Shown piece after piece: positions 1-8,428 of a stretch of DNA of 64,000 bases; positions within the stretch are counted from its first letter, which is position 1; the number at the start of each line of letters is the position of its first letter. Position numbers and translations under genes: made by a program. The DNA is taken from NCBI RefSeq assembly GCF_009765375.1, contig NZ_VTOK01000002.1:1-64000 (forward strand), written 5' to 3'. The DNA comes from Alteribacillus sp. YIM 98480 (GTDB lineage: Bacteria > Bacillota > Bacilli > Bacillales > Marinococcaceae). The notes beneath the pieces are model-generated. The model was not told where the DNA came from. It saw only the letters and a program-made list of their open reading frames with translations, and ran no database searches.

Positions 1-38
1 GTGGTCCTCACCAACGTATTGGCGAGGACCACTCTTTT
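1..38 (+). terminator. Rho-independent terminator of the gene left of the window
   Basis: Two 12-base arms (1-12 and 21-32) pair with one A/C mismatch around an 8-base loop and are followed by TCTTTTT. It would end a plus-strand gene left of the window, probably comEC judging by B. subtilis gene order. A smaller hairpin, CTGGG/CCCAG at 45-60, lies between it and the end of the minus-strand yqzM and may serve that gene. Confidence 0.8.
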
Positions 39-84
39 TAATTACTGGGTTTTGTCCCAGCCTCTTTTGTTTGGGTGATGCTGA

Positions 85-222
85 TTAAAAATTGCTAGCA
101 ACATCCACTACTGTAGCAACGATGAAAATTAAGGAAAAGAATACAAAGGATGCTATAAAGGCTACCACGGAGTCATTAAAATCATTCCGTTTACTTTGTA
201 CGTCTTTTTCAAACTGATTCAC
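85..222 (-). CDS. yqzM: YqzM-like small membrane protein
   Basis: A 45-residue protein beginning MNQFEKDVQSKRND and then forming one hydrophobic segment (about residues 21-40). This matches the small YqzM family found beside holA in Bacillus. I chose the GTG at 222-220 because AAGGAGGGA lies just upstream. The reading frame stays open further upstream, but that stretch has no ribosome site and is not YqzM-like. The function is unknown. It runs opposite to holA, as in B. subtilis. Confidence 0.8.
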   Translation of the reverse strand: MNQFEKDVQSKRNDFNDSVVAFIASFVFFSLIFIVATVVDVASNF

Positions 223-409
223 AATGAATCCCTCCTTGCTAGTGCACTCTTTTCCTAGTATAAGACAAGCGTCTGCAAAAATCCATAATGACATAAAAAA
301 TCTTATATTACTTAAAAAGAGCAGCAGGAGGACATTGGCCTTGCTGTAAAGAGTTGTCACCTATAAGCACGGCAAACATAGGATATCCTAAAAGAGAAAA
401 GATGAACAT

Positions 410-489
410 CGTTGATGAGAAGGGTTCCTAGGCCTTTTTATCAACGTTTATCATAAATGGAAAGTGCTGAATAAAGCACTTTCCTTTTC
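410..489 (+). other. Two consecutive hairpins between yqzM and holA
   Basis: The interval 223-590 has no recognisable gene. It holds two strong stem-loops. At 410-446, CGTTGATGAGAAGG pairs with CCTTTTTATCAACG (14 pairs including two G-U). At 459-484, GGAAAGTGCTG.. pairs with ..AGCACTTTCC and is followed by TTTTCT, a good terminator shape on the plus strand. No plus-strand protein gene precedes them inside the window, so they may belong to a short untranslated RNA or to the holA leader. Confidence 0.5.
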
Positions 490-590
490 TCCATGATTAG
501 TCCTCTTTAGAATCATCATTGCGAAATACAAACGTAATGGATACGATAGATAAAGAAGACAATTAGTATGATAAATGGAGTGCGGATTAT

Positions 591-1643
591 ATGGATCATA
601 TGCAGCTTTCTAAAGATATAGAACAAAAAGGAGTCAAGCCAGTATACTTATTATATGGTAAGGAAGATTTTTTCATTAAAGACATTACGGAAAAAATTGT
701 TTCTTCTGTTTTAACAGAAGAGGAAAGAGATTTTAACTATTCGATTTATGATATGAAAGAAATGCCTGTAGAGGCCGCCGTAGAAGAAGGAGAAACATTG
801 CCGTTTTTTGGAGAAAAAAGAGTGATTCTATTAAGAAACTGTTATTTTTTAACGGGCGTTAAAGATAAAGAAAAAATAGAACACCATTTACCCACTTTTG
901 AACAATACCTAGACAATCCTCCGAATGAAACAATTATGATCGTAACGGTATCATATGAAAAATTAGATGAACGAAAAAAAATCGTGAAGAAACTAAAAAA
1001 GCAAGGAATGGTATTAGAAGCTGCTCCGTACGATGAAGCTAAAATGTTTCAATGGATAGATACCTATACAAGAGAAAATCAGCTTTATCTTACACACGAA
1101 GCCAAAGAATTATTGGTACAGTTAGCGGGAAAAGAGATGATGATGCTTGCTTCAGAGATGGATAAACTCTCCTTATATGTAACGGAATCAAATGAAATAA
1201 CAGTCGATATTGTTGAAAAATTAGTCGCAAGAACGCTTGAGGATAATGTGTTTGAATTAGTAGACCATGTCGTGCAAGGCCGTTCAGAAAAAGCTCTTCG
1301 TATATATTTTGATTTATTGAAGCAAAACGAAGAACCGATTAAAATTTTAATGCTGCTTGCTAGACAGTTTCGCATGATTTTGCAAGTCAAACAATTAAAG
1401 CAGCGAGGTTATTCACGCAAAAAAATGGCATCTCAACTAAAGGTCCATCCCTTTGCTGTAAAAATAGCCGAGGGGCAAATAAAAAATTTTGATGACATTG
1501 CACTTAAATACATTTTAAAAGAGTTGGCTGATGCAGATTATGAAATGAAAACGGGAAAAATGGATAAATCTCTTCGGGTAGAATTAGGTATAGCAAAAAT
1601 CGTGGGCTTTCATAATAATTATAAACAAAAAACGACTCTTTAG
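591..1643 (+). CDS. holA: DNA polymerase III delta subunit
   Basis: A 350-residue protein that is the wrench subunit of the sliding-clamp loader, opening the beta clamp ring at the replication fork. The N-terminus (PVYLLYGKEDFFIKDITEKI) and the stretch YEKLDERKKIVKKLKKQ match the HolA/YqeN family of Gram-positives, and the length is normal (about 340-350). The C-terminal LLKQNEEPIKILMLLARQFR is the family's collar region. The ATG at 591 has GGAG about ten bases upstream; an in-frame ATG at 600 is an alternative. It converges on rpsT with a shared terminator. In B. subtilis it also lies between yqzM and rpsT. Confidence 0.95.
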   Translation: MDHMQLSKDIEQKGVKPVYLLYGKEDFFIKDITEKIVSSVLTEEERDFNYSIYDMKEMPVEAAVEEGETLPFFGEKRVILLRNCYFLTGVKDKEKIEHHLPTFEQYLDNPPNETIMIVTVSYEKLDERKKIVKKLKKQGMVLEAAPYDEAKMFQWIDTYTRENQLYLTHEAKELLVQLAGKEMMMLASEMDKLSLYVTESNEITVDIVEKLVARTLEDNVFELVDHVVQGRSEKALRIYFDLLKQNEEPIKILMLLARQFRMILQVKQLKQRGYSRKKMASQLKVHPFAVKIAEGQIKNFDDIALKYILKELADADYEMKTGKMDKSLRVELGIAKIVGFHNNYKQKTTL

Positions 1644-1655
1644 GGAGTCGTTTTG
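1629..1655. terminator. Bidirectional terminator between holA and rpsT
   Basis: AAAACGACTC (1629-1638) and GAGTCGTTTT (1645-1654) form a perfect 10-bp stem with a six-base loop. A/T runs on both sides let it work for holA (+) and rpsT (-). Confidence 0.85.
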
Positions 1656-1660
1656 TTTAC

Positions 1661-1927
1661 TTATTGAGCAATTTTATTTAATCGTTGCTGCATGTCTGAT
1701 TTCGTACGCGCTGCAGCGTTTTTGTGAATCATCTTTTTATCAGCGGCTTTATCAACTTTTTTTGTAGCAAGTTGGAAAAGTTCTTTGGCACCTTCCAAAT
1801 CTTTATTGTCAACTTTTTTATTAAATTCCTTAACCGCCGAACGCATTGATGTTTTAAACGCTTGATGTTTCACGCGTCTGTTTTCGTTAGTAAGTACACG
1901 TTTCTTAGCAGATTTAATGTTTGCCAT
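1661..1927 (-). CDS. rpsT: 30S ribosomal protein S20
   Basis: An 88-residue, very basic protein starting MANIKSAKKRVLTNE, the signature of bacterial S20, which binds 16S rRNA early in 30S assembly. The frame continues upstream of this ATG, but the start at 1927 is fixed by a strong AAGGAGGTG site and by the family N-terminus. It is transcribed divergently from gpr and convergently with holA. Length and composition are ordinary. Confidence 0.97.
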   Translation of the reverse strand: MANIKSAKKRVLTNENRRVKHQAFKTSMRSAVKEFNKKVDNKDLEGAKELFQLATKKVDKAADKKMIHKNAAARTKSDMQQRLNKIAQ

Positions 1928-2019
1928 ATTAGTCACCTCCTTGTAGTGTTCCATTAATCTTAAAGACCAATAGGAACTCAAGAGGATTCTAACAAAAAAC
2001 ACTTAGAGGCGCAAGATAA

Positions 2020-2048
2020 GAATAAATTGAGAAAGCTTTCTCATACTA
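2020..2048 (+). promoter_or_regulatory. Sigma-G-type promoter of gpr
   Basis: GAATA (2020-2024), 17 bases, then CATACTA (2042-2048) fits the forespore sigma-G pattern gHATR-N17/18-CATnHTA exactly. It lies about 40 bases before gpr, which is a known forespore gene, so the assignment agrees with the gene's role. The match is by eye. Confidence 0.7.
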
Positions 2049-2088
2049 AGAATTAAAAGACAAAGAGTGCTGCAAGAAAGCGGGTGCA

Positions 2089-3204
2089 ATGATGGGAAAA
2101 CAATTAGATTTGTCAGCTTATTCTGTCCGTACAGATTTGGCGATTGAAGAAAAAGAATTATTAGAAGAAAAAGAACTACAGGGAACTCCTAAAAATACAG
2201 AAAAAGGTATTTGGATCCAGGAGAAAGAAGAAAATGGGGTTAAAATTACGAGAGTGAAAATAAAAGAAGCTGGGGCAAAACAAACTGGTAAAAAGCCAGG
2301 AGAATATTTAACTTTCGAAGCGCAAGGGATAAGAAAACAAGATACAAAACTTCAACAAAAAGTGGAAGAAATATTTGCTCGGGAATTTTCTGCCTTTATG
2401 GATCAGTTAAATATTTCAAAAGATGCTTCTTGTCTCGTAACTGGACTTGGAAATTGGAACGTTACGCCAGACGCTCTTGGACCGATGGTAGTAGACAAAC
2501 TTGTCATTACTAGACATTTATTTAAAGAAGCACCTGAACACGTAGAAGATGGTTTTCGGCCGGTAAGTGCATTTGCACCTGGGGTAATGGGCATGACAGG
2601 TGTAGAAACGAGTGATATTATTTCGGCTGTTATCGATAAAACAAAACCAGATTTTATTATTGCAATAGATGCTTTGGCATCACGGTCAATAGAACGAGTA
2701 AATACAACAATCCAAATTTCTGATACAGGGATTCATCCGGGCTCAGGAGTAGGTAATAAAAGAAAAGAATTAAGTAAAAAGACTCTCGGAATACCGGTTA
2801 TTGCCATTGGTATACCGACAGTGGTAGATGCTGTCTCTATCACCAGTGATACGATTGATTTTATTTTAAAACACCTGGGAAAAGAGATGAATACAGAAGA
2901 TACTGCAGGAAAAGCATTAACTCCTGCCGGAATGACATTCGGGGAGAAAAGAGAATTAACGGATGAAGATTTGCCCGAAGAAAAAGAGAGAAAAGCTATG
3001 CTTGGTATGATTGGAGGATTAGAAGATATAGAAAAACGCCAATTAATACAAGAAGTGCTTGCTCCATTAGGACATAATTTGATGGTAACACCGAAGGAAG
3101 TCGACGTATTTATGCGTGATATGGCAAACGTAATATCAGAAGGTCTTAATGCTGCCCTTCATGGAAGTATTTCACAAAATAGTACCGGTACGTATACAAA
3201 ATAG
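2089..3204 (+). CDS. gpr: Germination protease GPR
   Basis: A 371-residue protease made as a zymogen in the forespore. During germination it cleaves the small acid-soluble proteins that coat spore DNA. The N-terminus [15 protein letters not shown] is the typical GPR autoprocessing region, and the body ([39 protein letters not shown]) is diagnostic of the family. Two adjacent ATGs (2089, 2092) could start it; the ribosome site is weak (AAGCGGGTG). It stands alone between the divergent rpsT and a terminator, with a sigma-G-like promoter in front. Confidence 0.97.
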   Translation: MMGKQLDLSAYSVRTDLAIEEKELLEEKELQGTPKNTEKGIWIQEKEENGVKITRVKIKEAGAKQTGKKPGEYLTFEAQGIRKQDTKLQQKVEEIFAREFSAFMDQLNISKDASCLVTGLGNWNVTPDALGPMVVDKLVITRHLFKEAPEHVEDGFRPVSAFAPGVMGMTGVETSDIISAVIDKTKPDFIIAIDALASRSIERVNTTIQISDTGIHPGSGVGNKRKELSKKTLGIPVIAIGIPTVVDAVSITSDTIDFILKHLGKEMNTEDTAGKALTPAGMTFGEKRELTDEDLPEEKERKAMLGMIGGLEDIEKRQLIQEVLAPLGHNLMVTPKEVDVFMRDMANVISEGLNAALHGSISQNSTGTYTK

Positions 3205-3269
3205 AAAGCTGCTTTATTTCGCGCATGTTGGTTCGGCAGATAGAATTCAATAAAATGATGTCATTGCTT

Positions 3270-3297
3270 AAAAAACTCGCCAATTGGCGAGTTTTTT
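3270..3297 (+). terminator. Terminator of gpr
   Basis: AAAAAACTCGCCAA and TTGGCGAGTTTTTT form a perfect 14+14 palindrome, with a tight loop and a T run on the right arm. Confidence 0.85.
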
Positions 3298-3424
3298 ACA
3301 TGTAATACAACAGTTTTAACCAGAAATACTTGTCAAAAAACCGAGTGTTTTGTTCCTTCTTATTTGCACCTTACAGGTTCTAATCTAGCAGGTGGAACTC
3401 ATAGATTAGAGCAAGGAGGAAGGA

Positions 3425-4585
3425 ATGATGACCCCTAATTTTAAGAAAAAAAATGTAAGCTTAAATAGGACAAGTTTTAAACAAATTATCATTGCATGTT
3501 TAACCGGATACTTATTTATTATGTTTTTAATAGCTGTTTTAACTTCTGTGGAACAAGACAAATATTTTTCTTCCCGTAATCTGCATGCTTGGAGTTCTCA
3601 TGTTCAAAACGAACTTTTAGCAGCTTTTTTTATCTATGAAAATCGTTATTTTTTAAATGCAGATGAAATAACAAATCCGGCAGTATCTAGTATGGTGTTT
3701 GAATTTGTCACAAGGCTTGATATAAAAGATCCTAGAACTTTACTTGGACGAGAACTGCCGGGATTTGCTTCATTTGACGGTAAAATCATAGTCGCTGGGG
3801 ATGGTACTGATTTTACAAATATGCCGGTGGAATCTGCTCCGCCTATGGAAGTGCTGATGGAAGAAAGAGAAGCAACTTCTAAAAGGCTCGAGATTGCTGA
3901 AAAAACCGAAGATAGTCCTAATCAGGAAGCGGCAGGGGAAAATCCTATTGCTCATATTATTCATTCGCACAGCAGAGAATCATATTTACCTGAATTAGAA
4001 GAAGGAACAGATGTAGCTTTTCATCCGGAGGTTAATATTACACTCGTAGGCGATCGCCTCGGACAAGAACTTGAAAAACGAGGAATCAGTACCAAAGTGA
4101 ATAAAACGGATATTGAACAGAAACTACATGAAAATGGATGGGATTTTCCTCAATCATATGATGTTTCCAGAGAAGTTTTACAAGAAGCTATTTCTCAAAA
4201 TGAAGAGTTAGAACTTTTCTTTGATCTTCATCGTGACTCTCAAACGCGTGACGTCACAACAGTAACTATAAATGGTGAAACGTTAGCTAGGACAATGTTT
4301 GTTATAGGCGAGAATAATCCTGATTATGAGAAAAATTTAGAAATGGCGACGGAGCTTCATAATAAATTAGAAGAAAATTATCCAGGTTTAAGCAGAGGGG
4401 TTATAACAAAAGGCGGGGGCGGATCCAATGGTCGTTATAACCAAGATCTTTCCAAAAACTCCGTTTTAGTGGAGATGGGCGGAATGGAGAATAATTTAGA
4501 AGAGACATATCGAACAACAGAAATATTGGCTGAAGTAATAAGTGAGCAATATTTTGAAGCAGAATCTGTGGAGGGAGAGGAGTAA
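3425..4585 (+). CDS. spoIIP: Stage II sporulation protein P, cell-wall hydrolase
   Basis: A 386-residue protein with an N-terminal membrane anchor (about residues 21-42) and a C-terminal amidase/endopeptidase domain. With SpoIID and SpoIIM it thins septal peptidoglycan so that the mother-cell membrane can engulf the forespore. The motif IIHSHSRESYLPEL (about residue 180) and FFDLHRDSQTRDVT (about residue 270) carry the conserved histidines of the SpoIIP family. An AGGAGG site precedes the ATG at 3425 (a second ATG follows immediately). Its stop is one base from the GTG start of yqxA, so the two are translationally coupled. Confidence 0.96.
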   Translation: MMTPNFKKKNVSLNRTSFKQIIIACLTGYLFIMFLIAVLTSVEQDKYFSSRNLHAWSSHVQNELLAAFFIYENRYFLNADEITNPAVSSMVFEFVTRLDIKDPRTLLGRELPGFASFDGKIIVAGDGTDFTNMPVESAPPMEVLMEEREATSKRLEIAEKTEDSPNQEAAGENPIAHIIHSHSRESYLPELEEGTDVAFHPEVNITLVGDRLGQELEKRGISTKVNKTDIEQKLHENGWDFPQSYDVSREVLQEAISQNEELELFFDLHRDSQTRDVTTVTINGETLARTMFVIGENNPDYEKNLEMATELHNKLEENYPGLSRGVITKGGGGSNGRYNQDLSKNSVLVEMGGMENNLEETYRTTEILAEVISEQYFEAESVEGEE

Positions 4586-4586
4586 A

Positions 4587-4877
4587 GTGCGGTTCGTAAC
4601 GCTTTTGTTAGGTGCAGGTTTACTCTTTATGTCCGGAATGATTACCGGTTATCACTATGCACAAAGTCATTGGCTGGATGCAAAAGGGGATTCAGATTTA
4701 GTTGAAGAAGAGCAGCAAGTAATGGAGTTAAAGAAAGAAGAACAAGAAAATAGTGACGATCTTGCTTCTGATCTATTAAAGAAGCAAGCGGGTATAAAAG
4801 AAAAAGGAGCCGAAAATATATTTTCCAATATTGGACAGTCTCTTGACGTTTTTAATCCTTCCTCCAATGGTAATTAA
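4587..4877 (+). CDS. yqxA: YqxA family protein (DUF3679)
   Basis: A 96-residue protein with one N-terminal membrane segment (about residues 3-22, VTLLLGAGLLFMSGMITGYHY) and an acidic, charged remainder. It resembles YqxA, the spoIIP partner of B. subtilis, whose function is not established. I chose the GTG at 4587 because GGGAGAGGAG stands directly in front and the start abuts the spoIIP stop; the frame extends 15 codons upstream inside spoIIP without a ribosome site. Confidence 0.8.
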   Translation: MRFVTLLLGAGLLFMSGMITGYHYAQSHWLDAKGDSDLVEEEQQVMELKKEEQENSDDLASDLLKKQAGIKEKGAENIFSNIGQSLDVFNPSSNGN

Positions 4878-4905
4878 AGCCAGTCTTTTAGCATTACGGT
4901 AAATA

Positions 4906-4934
4906 TTGAAGAACCCTTGCTCCATTGATATAAT
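4906..4934 (+). promoter_or_regulatory. Sigma-A promoter ahead of lepA
   Basis: TTGAAG (4906-4911), a 17-base spacer and TATAAT (4929-4934) form a good housekeeping promoter. It lies upstream of the yqxA terminator hairpin at 4958-4985, so a transcript starting here would meet that hairpin before reaching lepA. Confidence 0.6.
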
Positions 4935-4957
4935 AGACATTAGTGCTTTAGTACGGA

Positions 4958-4988
4958 AATCGCTGTAGTATTCTCTACAGCGATTTAT
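4958..4988 (+). terminator. Hairpin at the end of spoIIP-yqxA and in the lepA leader
   Basis: AATCGCTGTAG (4958-4968) pairs perfectly with CTACAGCGATT (4975-4985) around a six-base loop. The following T tract is weak (TATTCATAG). It is the obvious end of the spoIIP operon, but it also sits about 25 bases downstream of a sigma-A-like promoter, so it may act as a leader element. Confidence 0.55.
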
Positions 4989-5037
4989 TCATAGATTTTT
5001 CATGTTGGCCCACACCTCAACAAAAAAGGTGATTTTC

Positions 5038-5078
5038 CCTCATCCATGGGATGAGGCTTTAAAAGTATTGGTACTTTT
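5038..5078 (+). promoter_or_regulatory. Paired hairpins in the lepA 5' leader
   Basis: CCTCATCC (5038-5045) and GGATGAGG (5049-5056) form one perfect stem; AAAAGTA (5061-5067) and TACTTTT (5072-5078) form the next. A further CACCT/AGGTG pairing spans about 5013-5031. Together with the 4958-4985 hairpin, the untranslated run before lepA is unusually structured. No known riboswitch class was recognised. Confidence 0.4.
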
Positions 5079-5160
5079 CTTAACCTGTAAAAGACAAACT
5101 ACGTTTATCGTCATTAAGATTGCCAAAAAGTCATGTTTTTCTAATAGGAGTGAGTATAGA

Positions 5161-6987
5161 ATGAACAATCGAGAAAGAAAAGAACGGCAAAGCAGGATTA
5201 GGAATTTTTCTATTATTGCCCATATCGACCATGGTAAGTCCACCCTGGCTGACCGGTTGTTGGAATCTACTAGTGCATTAACGCAAAGAGAAATGAAAGA
5301 TCAAATGCTTGATGCTATGGATTTAGAAAGGGAAAGAGGTATTACTATAAAACTAAATTCAGTTCAGCTCAAGCATAAACATACGGATGGGGAAGAGTAT
5401 ATTTTTCATTTAATTGATACACCTGGACATGTAGATTTTTCATATGAAGTTTCAAGGAGTCTGGCTGCTTGTGAAGGGGCCCTTTTAATTGTAGATGCTG
5501 CCCAAGGCATTGAAGCGCAGACTCTGGCTAATGTATATTTAGCTCTAGACAATGATCTCGAGATTATCCCGGTTATAAATAAAATTGATCTTCCAAGTGC
5601 TGAACCAGAACGAGTAAAACAAGAAATTGAAGATGTAATCGGGTTAGATGCTTCAGATGCTGTGCATGCTTCTGCAAAAAGCGGCATTGGCACAGAGGAA
5701 ATTTTGAGTCAAATTGTCGAAAACATCCCTGCGCCTGCTGGAGATCCGGAAGCGCCGCTGCAAGCACTCATTTTTGATTCGCTTTATGATACATACCGAG
5801 GCGTTATTGCCTATATTAGGGTGAAAGAAGGGACGATTAAAGCCGGTCAAAAAATAAAAATGATGGCAACAGATAAAGTATTTGAAGTTTCAGAAGTAGG
5901 GGTATTTACACCTAAGCCTGTTGTTTGTAATGAACTGACCGTAGGGGACGTTGGGTTTTTAACTGCATCGATAAAAAATGTAAGTGATTCACGTGTCGGA
6001 GATACCATTACAAGTGCCGATAAACCTGCAGATAATCCCCTGCCCGGTTACAAAAAAATGAATCCGATGGTTTTCTGTGGAATGTATCCGGTTGACGCCA
6101 ATGACTATAACTCATTGAGGGACGCGTTAGAAAGATTAGAATTAAATGACAGCTCTCTTCAATACGAAGCAGAAACATCCCAAGCTTTGGGTTTTGGCTT
6201 TCGCTGCGGATTTTTGGGGCTTCTTCATATGGAAATATTGCAAGAAAGAATCGAACGAGAATATGGTATTGAATTAATTACGACGGCTCCAAGTGTAATA
6301 TACAATGTGTATTTAACGGATGGGGAAATACTTGAAATCGATAATCCATCGAACATGCCTGATCCGCAAAAAACAGAATCAGTGGAAGAACCGTTCGTGA
6401 AAGCTACCGTGATGGTGCCAAACGACTTCGTAGGAGCTGTAATGGAACTATGTCAAAAAAAGCGCGGTGAGTTTGTAGACATGCAGTATATGGATGAAAA
6501 TCGCGTTAATATCATTTATAATCTTCCTTTAACAGAAATTGTATATGACTTTTTTGATCAGCTGAAATCAAACACAAAAGGCTATGCTTCGTTTGATTAT
6601 GAGTTTATAGGCTATAAAGAATCTAATTTGGTCAAAATGGATATTTTATTAAACGGGGAAACAGTAGATGCATTATCTGTCATTGTGCACAGAGACTCAG
6701 CTTATGAACGTGGAAAATCGATCGTTGAAAAGCTTAAAGAATTAATTCCCCGTCAGCAATTTGAAGTTCCTGTTCAAGCGAGCATCGGACAAAAAATTAT
6801 TGCGCGTTCTAACATTAAAGCTATCCGTAAAAATGTTTTATCGAAGTGTTATGGCGGAGATATTACAAGAAAAAGAAAGCTTCTCGAGAAGCAAAAAGAA
6901 GGAAAGAAACGCATGAAAAGTGTTGGGAAAGTTGACATTCCACAAGAAGCATTTATGTCTGTTCTTCGAATGGATAATGATGACTAA
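5161..6987 (+). CDS. lepA: Elongation factor 4 (LepA)
   Basis: A 608-residue translational GTPase related to EF-G that can back-translocate ribosomes. It shows the G1 motif [10 protein letters not shown]3 DTPGH, G4 NKID and G5 SAK, followed by the LepA-specific C-terminal domain ending in a basic stretch ([24 protein letters not shown]). The frame is open for 53 codons further upstream, but the ATG at 5161 has an AGGAGTGAG site and begins the normal family N-terminus. It is followed by hemW at about 170 bases, as in B. subtilis. Confidence 0.97.
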   Translation: MNNRERKERQSRIRNFSIIAHIDHGKSTLADRLLESTSALTQREMKDQMLDAMDLERERGITIKLNSVQLKHKHTDGEEYIFHLIDTPGHVDFSYEVSRSLAACEGALLIVDAAQGIEAQTLANVYLALDNDLEIIPVINKIDLPSAEPERVKQEIEDVIGLDASDAVHASAKSGIGTEEILSQIVENIPAPAGDPEAPLQALIFDSLYDTYRGVIAYIRVKEGTIKAGQKIKMMATDKVFEVSEVGVFTPKPVVCNELTVGDVGFLTASIKNVSDSRVGDTITSADKPADNPLPGYKKMNPMVFCGMYPVDANDYNSLRDALERLELNDSSLQYEAETSQALGFGFRCGFLGLLHMEILQERIEREYGIELITTAPSVIYNVYLTDGEILEIDNPSNMPDPQKTESVEEPFVKATVMVPNDFVGAVMELCQKKRGEFVDMQYMDENRVNIIYNLPLTEIVYDFFDQLKSNTKGYASFDYEFIGYKESNLVKMDILLNGETVDALSVIVHRDSAYERGKSIVEKLKELIPRQQFEVPVQASIGQKIIARSNIKAIRKNVLSKCYGGDITRKRKLLEKQKEGKKRMKSVGKVDIPQEAFMSVLRMDNDD

Positions 6988-7078
6988 TATGTTAAGTCTT
7001 GAACGCAAGAGGTTGTCTCATGTAGCGGGATTTCTGTTAAACTGGCAAATGTCTTTATGGCTCCAGTTTTTCTCGCTT

Positions 7079-7098
7079 AGGAGAGAACCTCTCTTTTC
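7079..7098 (+). terminator. Possible weak terminator after lepA
   Basis: GAGAG (7081-7085) and CTCTC (7089-7093) form a short stem followed by TTTT. The stem is only 5 bp plus an A-T/G-U extension, so readthrough into hemW is likely. Confidence 0.35.
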
Positions 7099-7160
7099 AT
7101 GAAAGGCTGACACCAGTATACACGTTTGATTTGATGCTTTTTTTAAAAGAAGGTGATGAA

Positions 7161-8303
7161 ATGGCACCATCAGCAATTTATGTTCATATTCCGTTTTGTA
7201 AGCAAATATGTTTTTATTGCGACTTCAACAAATTTTATTTAGAAAATCAGCCCGTTAACGATTATGTGGACGCATTAGGTAAAGAGATTAGAGATACTTT
7301 TTCTATTAACCAGGGACAGTCTATTAGCTCAGTGTATATAGGAGGAGGAACTCCAACGGCTTTAAATAATGATGAATTAGAGAAAGTAATTCTCGATATA
7401 AAAAGCAATGCGCCGTTACTTGAAAATGAATTGGAATTTACGGTAGAGGTTAATCCGGGTGAAGCAGGATTAGATAAATTACAGTTAATGCAAAGCCTCG
7501 GAGTTAATAGATTAAGTATTGGAGTTCAAAGCTTTGATAGTTCTTTGTTAAAAAAAATAGGCAGAAGCCATTCTGCCAAAGAAGCTTTGAAAACGATAGA
7601 TCTTGCACGTGAAGCAGGATTTGAGAACATTTCTATTGATTTAATGTTTGGATTGCCTGGCCAAACCATGCAAATGTGGCAGGAAACGATTGCAACAATG
7701 TTAGATCAGAATATACCTCATGTTTCTGCTTATTCTTTAAAAATAGAAGAAAAAACAATGTTTTATAATTGGCAGCGTCAAGGAAAACTGCAAACAATCC
7801 CTGAAGATAAAGAGGCTCAAATGTATGAAGAATTGGTTTCAAGGCTGCAAGCTTCGGGGTATGACACGTATGAAATCAGTAATTTTGCTAAAAAGGGATT
7901 TGAAAGCAGGCACAACCAAGTGTATTGGGAAAACAAAGAGTATTTTGGATTTGGAGCAGGGGCACATGGGTATGTTAATGGAAACCGTTACGCTAACATA
8001 GCCCCTTTGACACATTATATTAAGGCCCTTCAACAAGGTGAATCTGCTGTCAAAGAAACACATAAAGTTACAACACAAGAAATGATGGAAGAAGAAATGT
8101 TTATGGGGCTTCGTATGAAAAAAGGTGTTAAGGAAGAAATTTTTAAAAAGAAGTACGGCAGCTCATACTTTGATGTTTTTCAAGAAGCTATTCAAGACCT
8201 GCAGCATAAAGAGCTGTTAAAGGACACAGGCAGTTCTTTGCATTTAACAAAAAAAGGACGCTTGTTAGGTAATGAAGTATTTGAGAGGTTTCTGTTTGAG
8301 TAA
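7161..8303 (+). CDS. hemW: Heme chaperone HemW (radical SAM)
   Basis: A 380-residue radical-SAM protein of the HemN/HemW family. The N-terminus contains C13-x3-C17-x2-C20-D-F-N-K-F, which binds the 4Fe-4S cluster; this short spacing and the CDFNKF ending are typical of HemW, the heme chaperone, rather than coproporphyrinogen dehydrogenase HemN. IGGGTPT and NPGE are further SAM-binding motifs. I chose the ATG at 7161 behind AAGGTGATG, which gives the family N-terminus (SAIYVHIPFC); an in-frame upstream start would only add an unconserved leader. It sits between lepA and hrcA, as in B. subtilis (yqeR). Confidence 0.93.
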   Translation: MAPSAIYVHIPFCKQICFYCDFNKFYLENQPVNDYVDALGKEIRDTFSINQGQSISSVYIGGGTPTALNNDELEKVILDIKSNAPLLENELEFTVEVNPGEAGLDKLQLMQSLGVNRLSIGVQSFDSSLLKKIGRSHSAKEALKTIDLAREAGFENISIDLMFGLPGQTMQMWQETIATMLDQNIPHVSAYSLKIEEKTMFYNWQRQGKLQTIPEDKEAQMYEELVSRLQASGYDTYEISNFAKKGFESRHNQVYWENKEYFGFGAGAHGYVNGNRYANIAPLTHYIKALQQGESAVKETHKVTTQEMMEEEMFMGLRMKKGVKEEIFKKKYGSSYFDVFQEAIQDLQHKELLKDTGSSLHLTKKGRLLGNEVFERFLFE

Positions 8304-8346
8304 TGTTAAAAAGAAAATAATAGTTGAAAAATCTCAAGTTTGTGGA

Positions 8347-8381
8347 TTGACAAACACCTAACCGTTTGATAACTTTACAAT
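8347..8381 (+). promoter_or_regulatory. Sigma-A promoter of the hrcA operon
   Basis: TTGACA (8347-8352) is a consensus -35. A -10 candidate TAACTT lies at 17 bases (8370-8375), and TACAAT lies at 8376-8381 with longer spacing. It directly precedes the CIRCE element. Confidence 0.65.
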
Positions 8382-8385
8382 AGAT

Positions 8386-8412
8386 TTAGCACTCGTTTAT
8401 CAAGAGTGCTAA
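8386..8412 (+). promoter_or_regulatory. CIRCE operator (HrcA binding site)
   Basis: TTAGCACTC-N9-GAGTGCTAA is a perfect CIRCE inverted repeat between the promoter and hrcA. HrcA binds CIRCE and represses the heat-shock operon at normal temperature. This makes hrcA autoregulated here. Confidence 0.97.
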
Positions 8413-8428
8413 CAGAGGTGATGTTGGC

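Noticed and set aside
5002-5160. 53-codon N-terminal extension of lepA
   Set aside because: No ribosome site at its start; LepA family proteins begin at the ATG at 5161; the stretch is rich in perfect hairpins.
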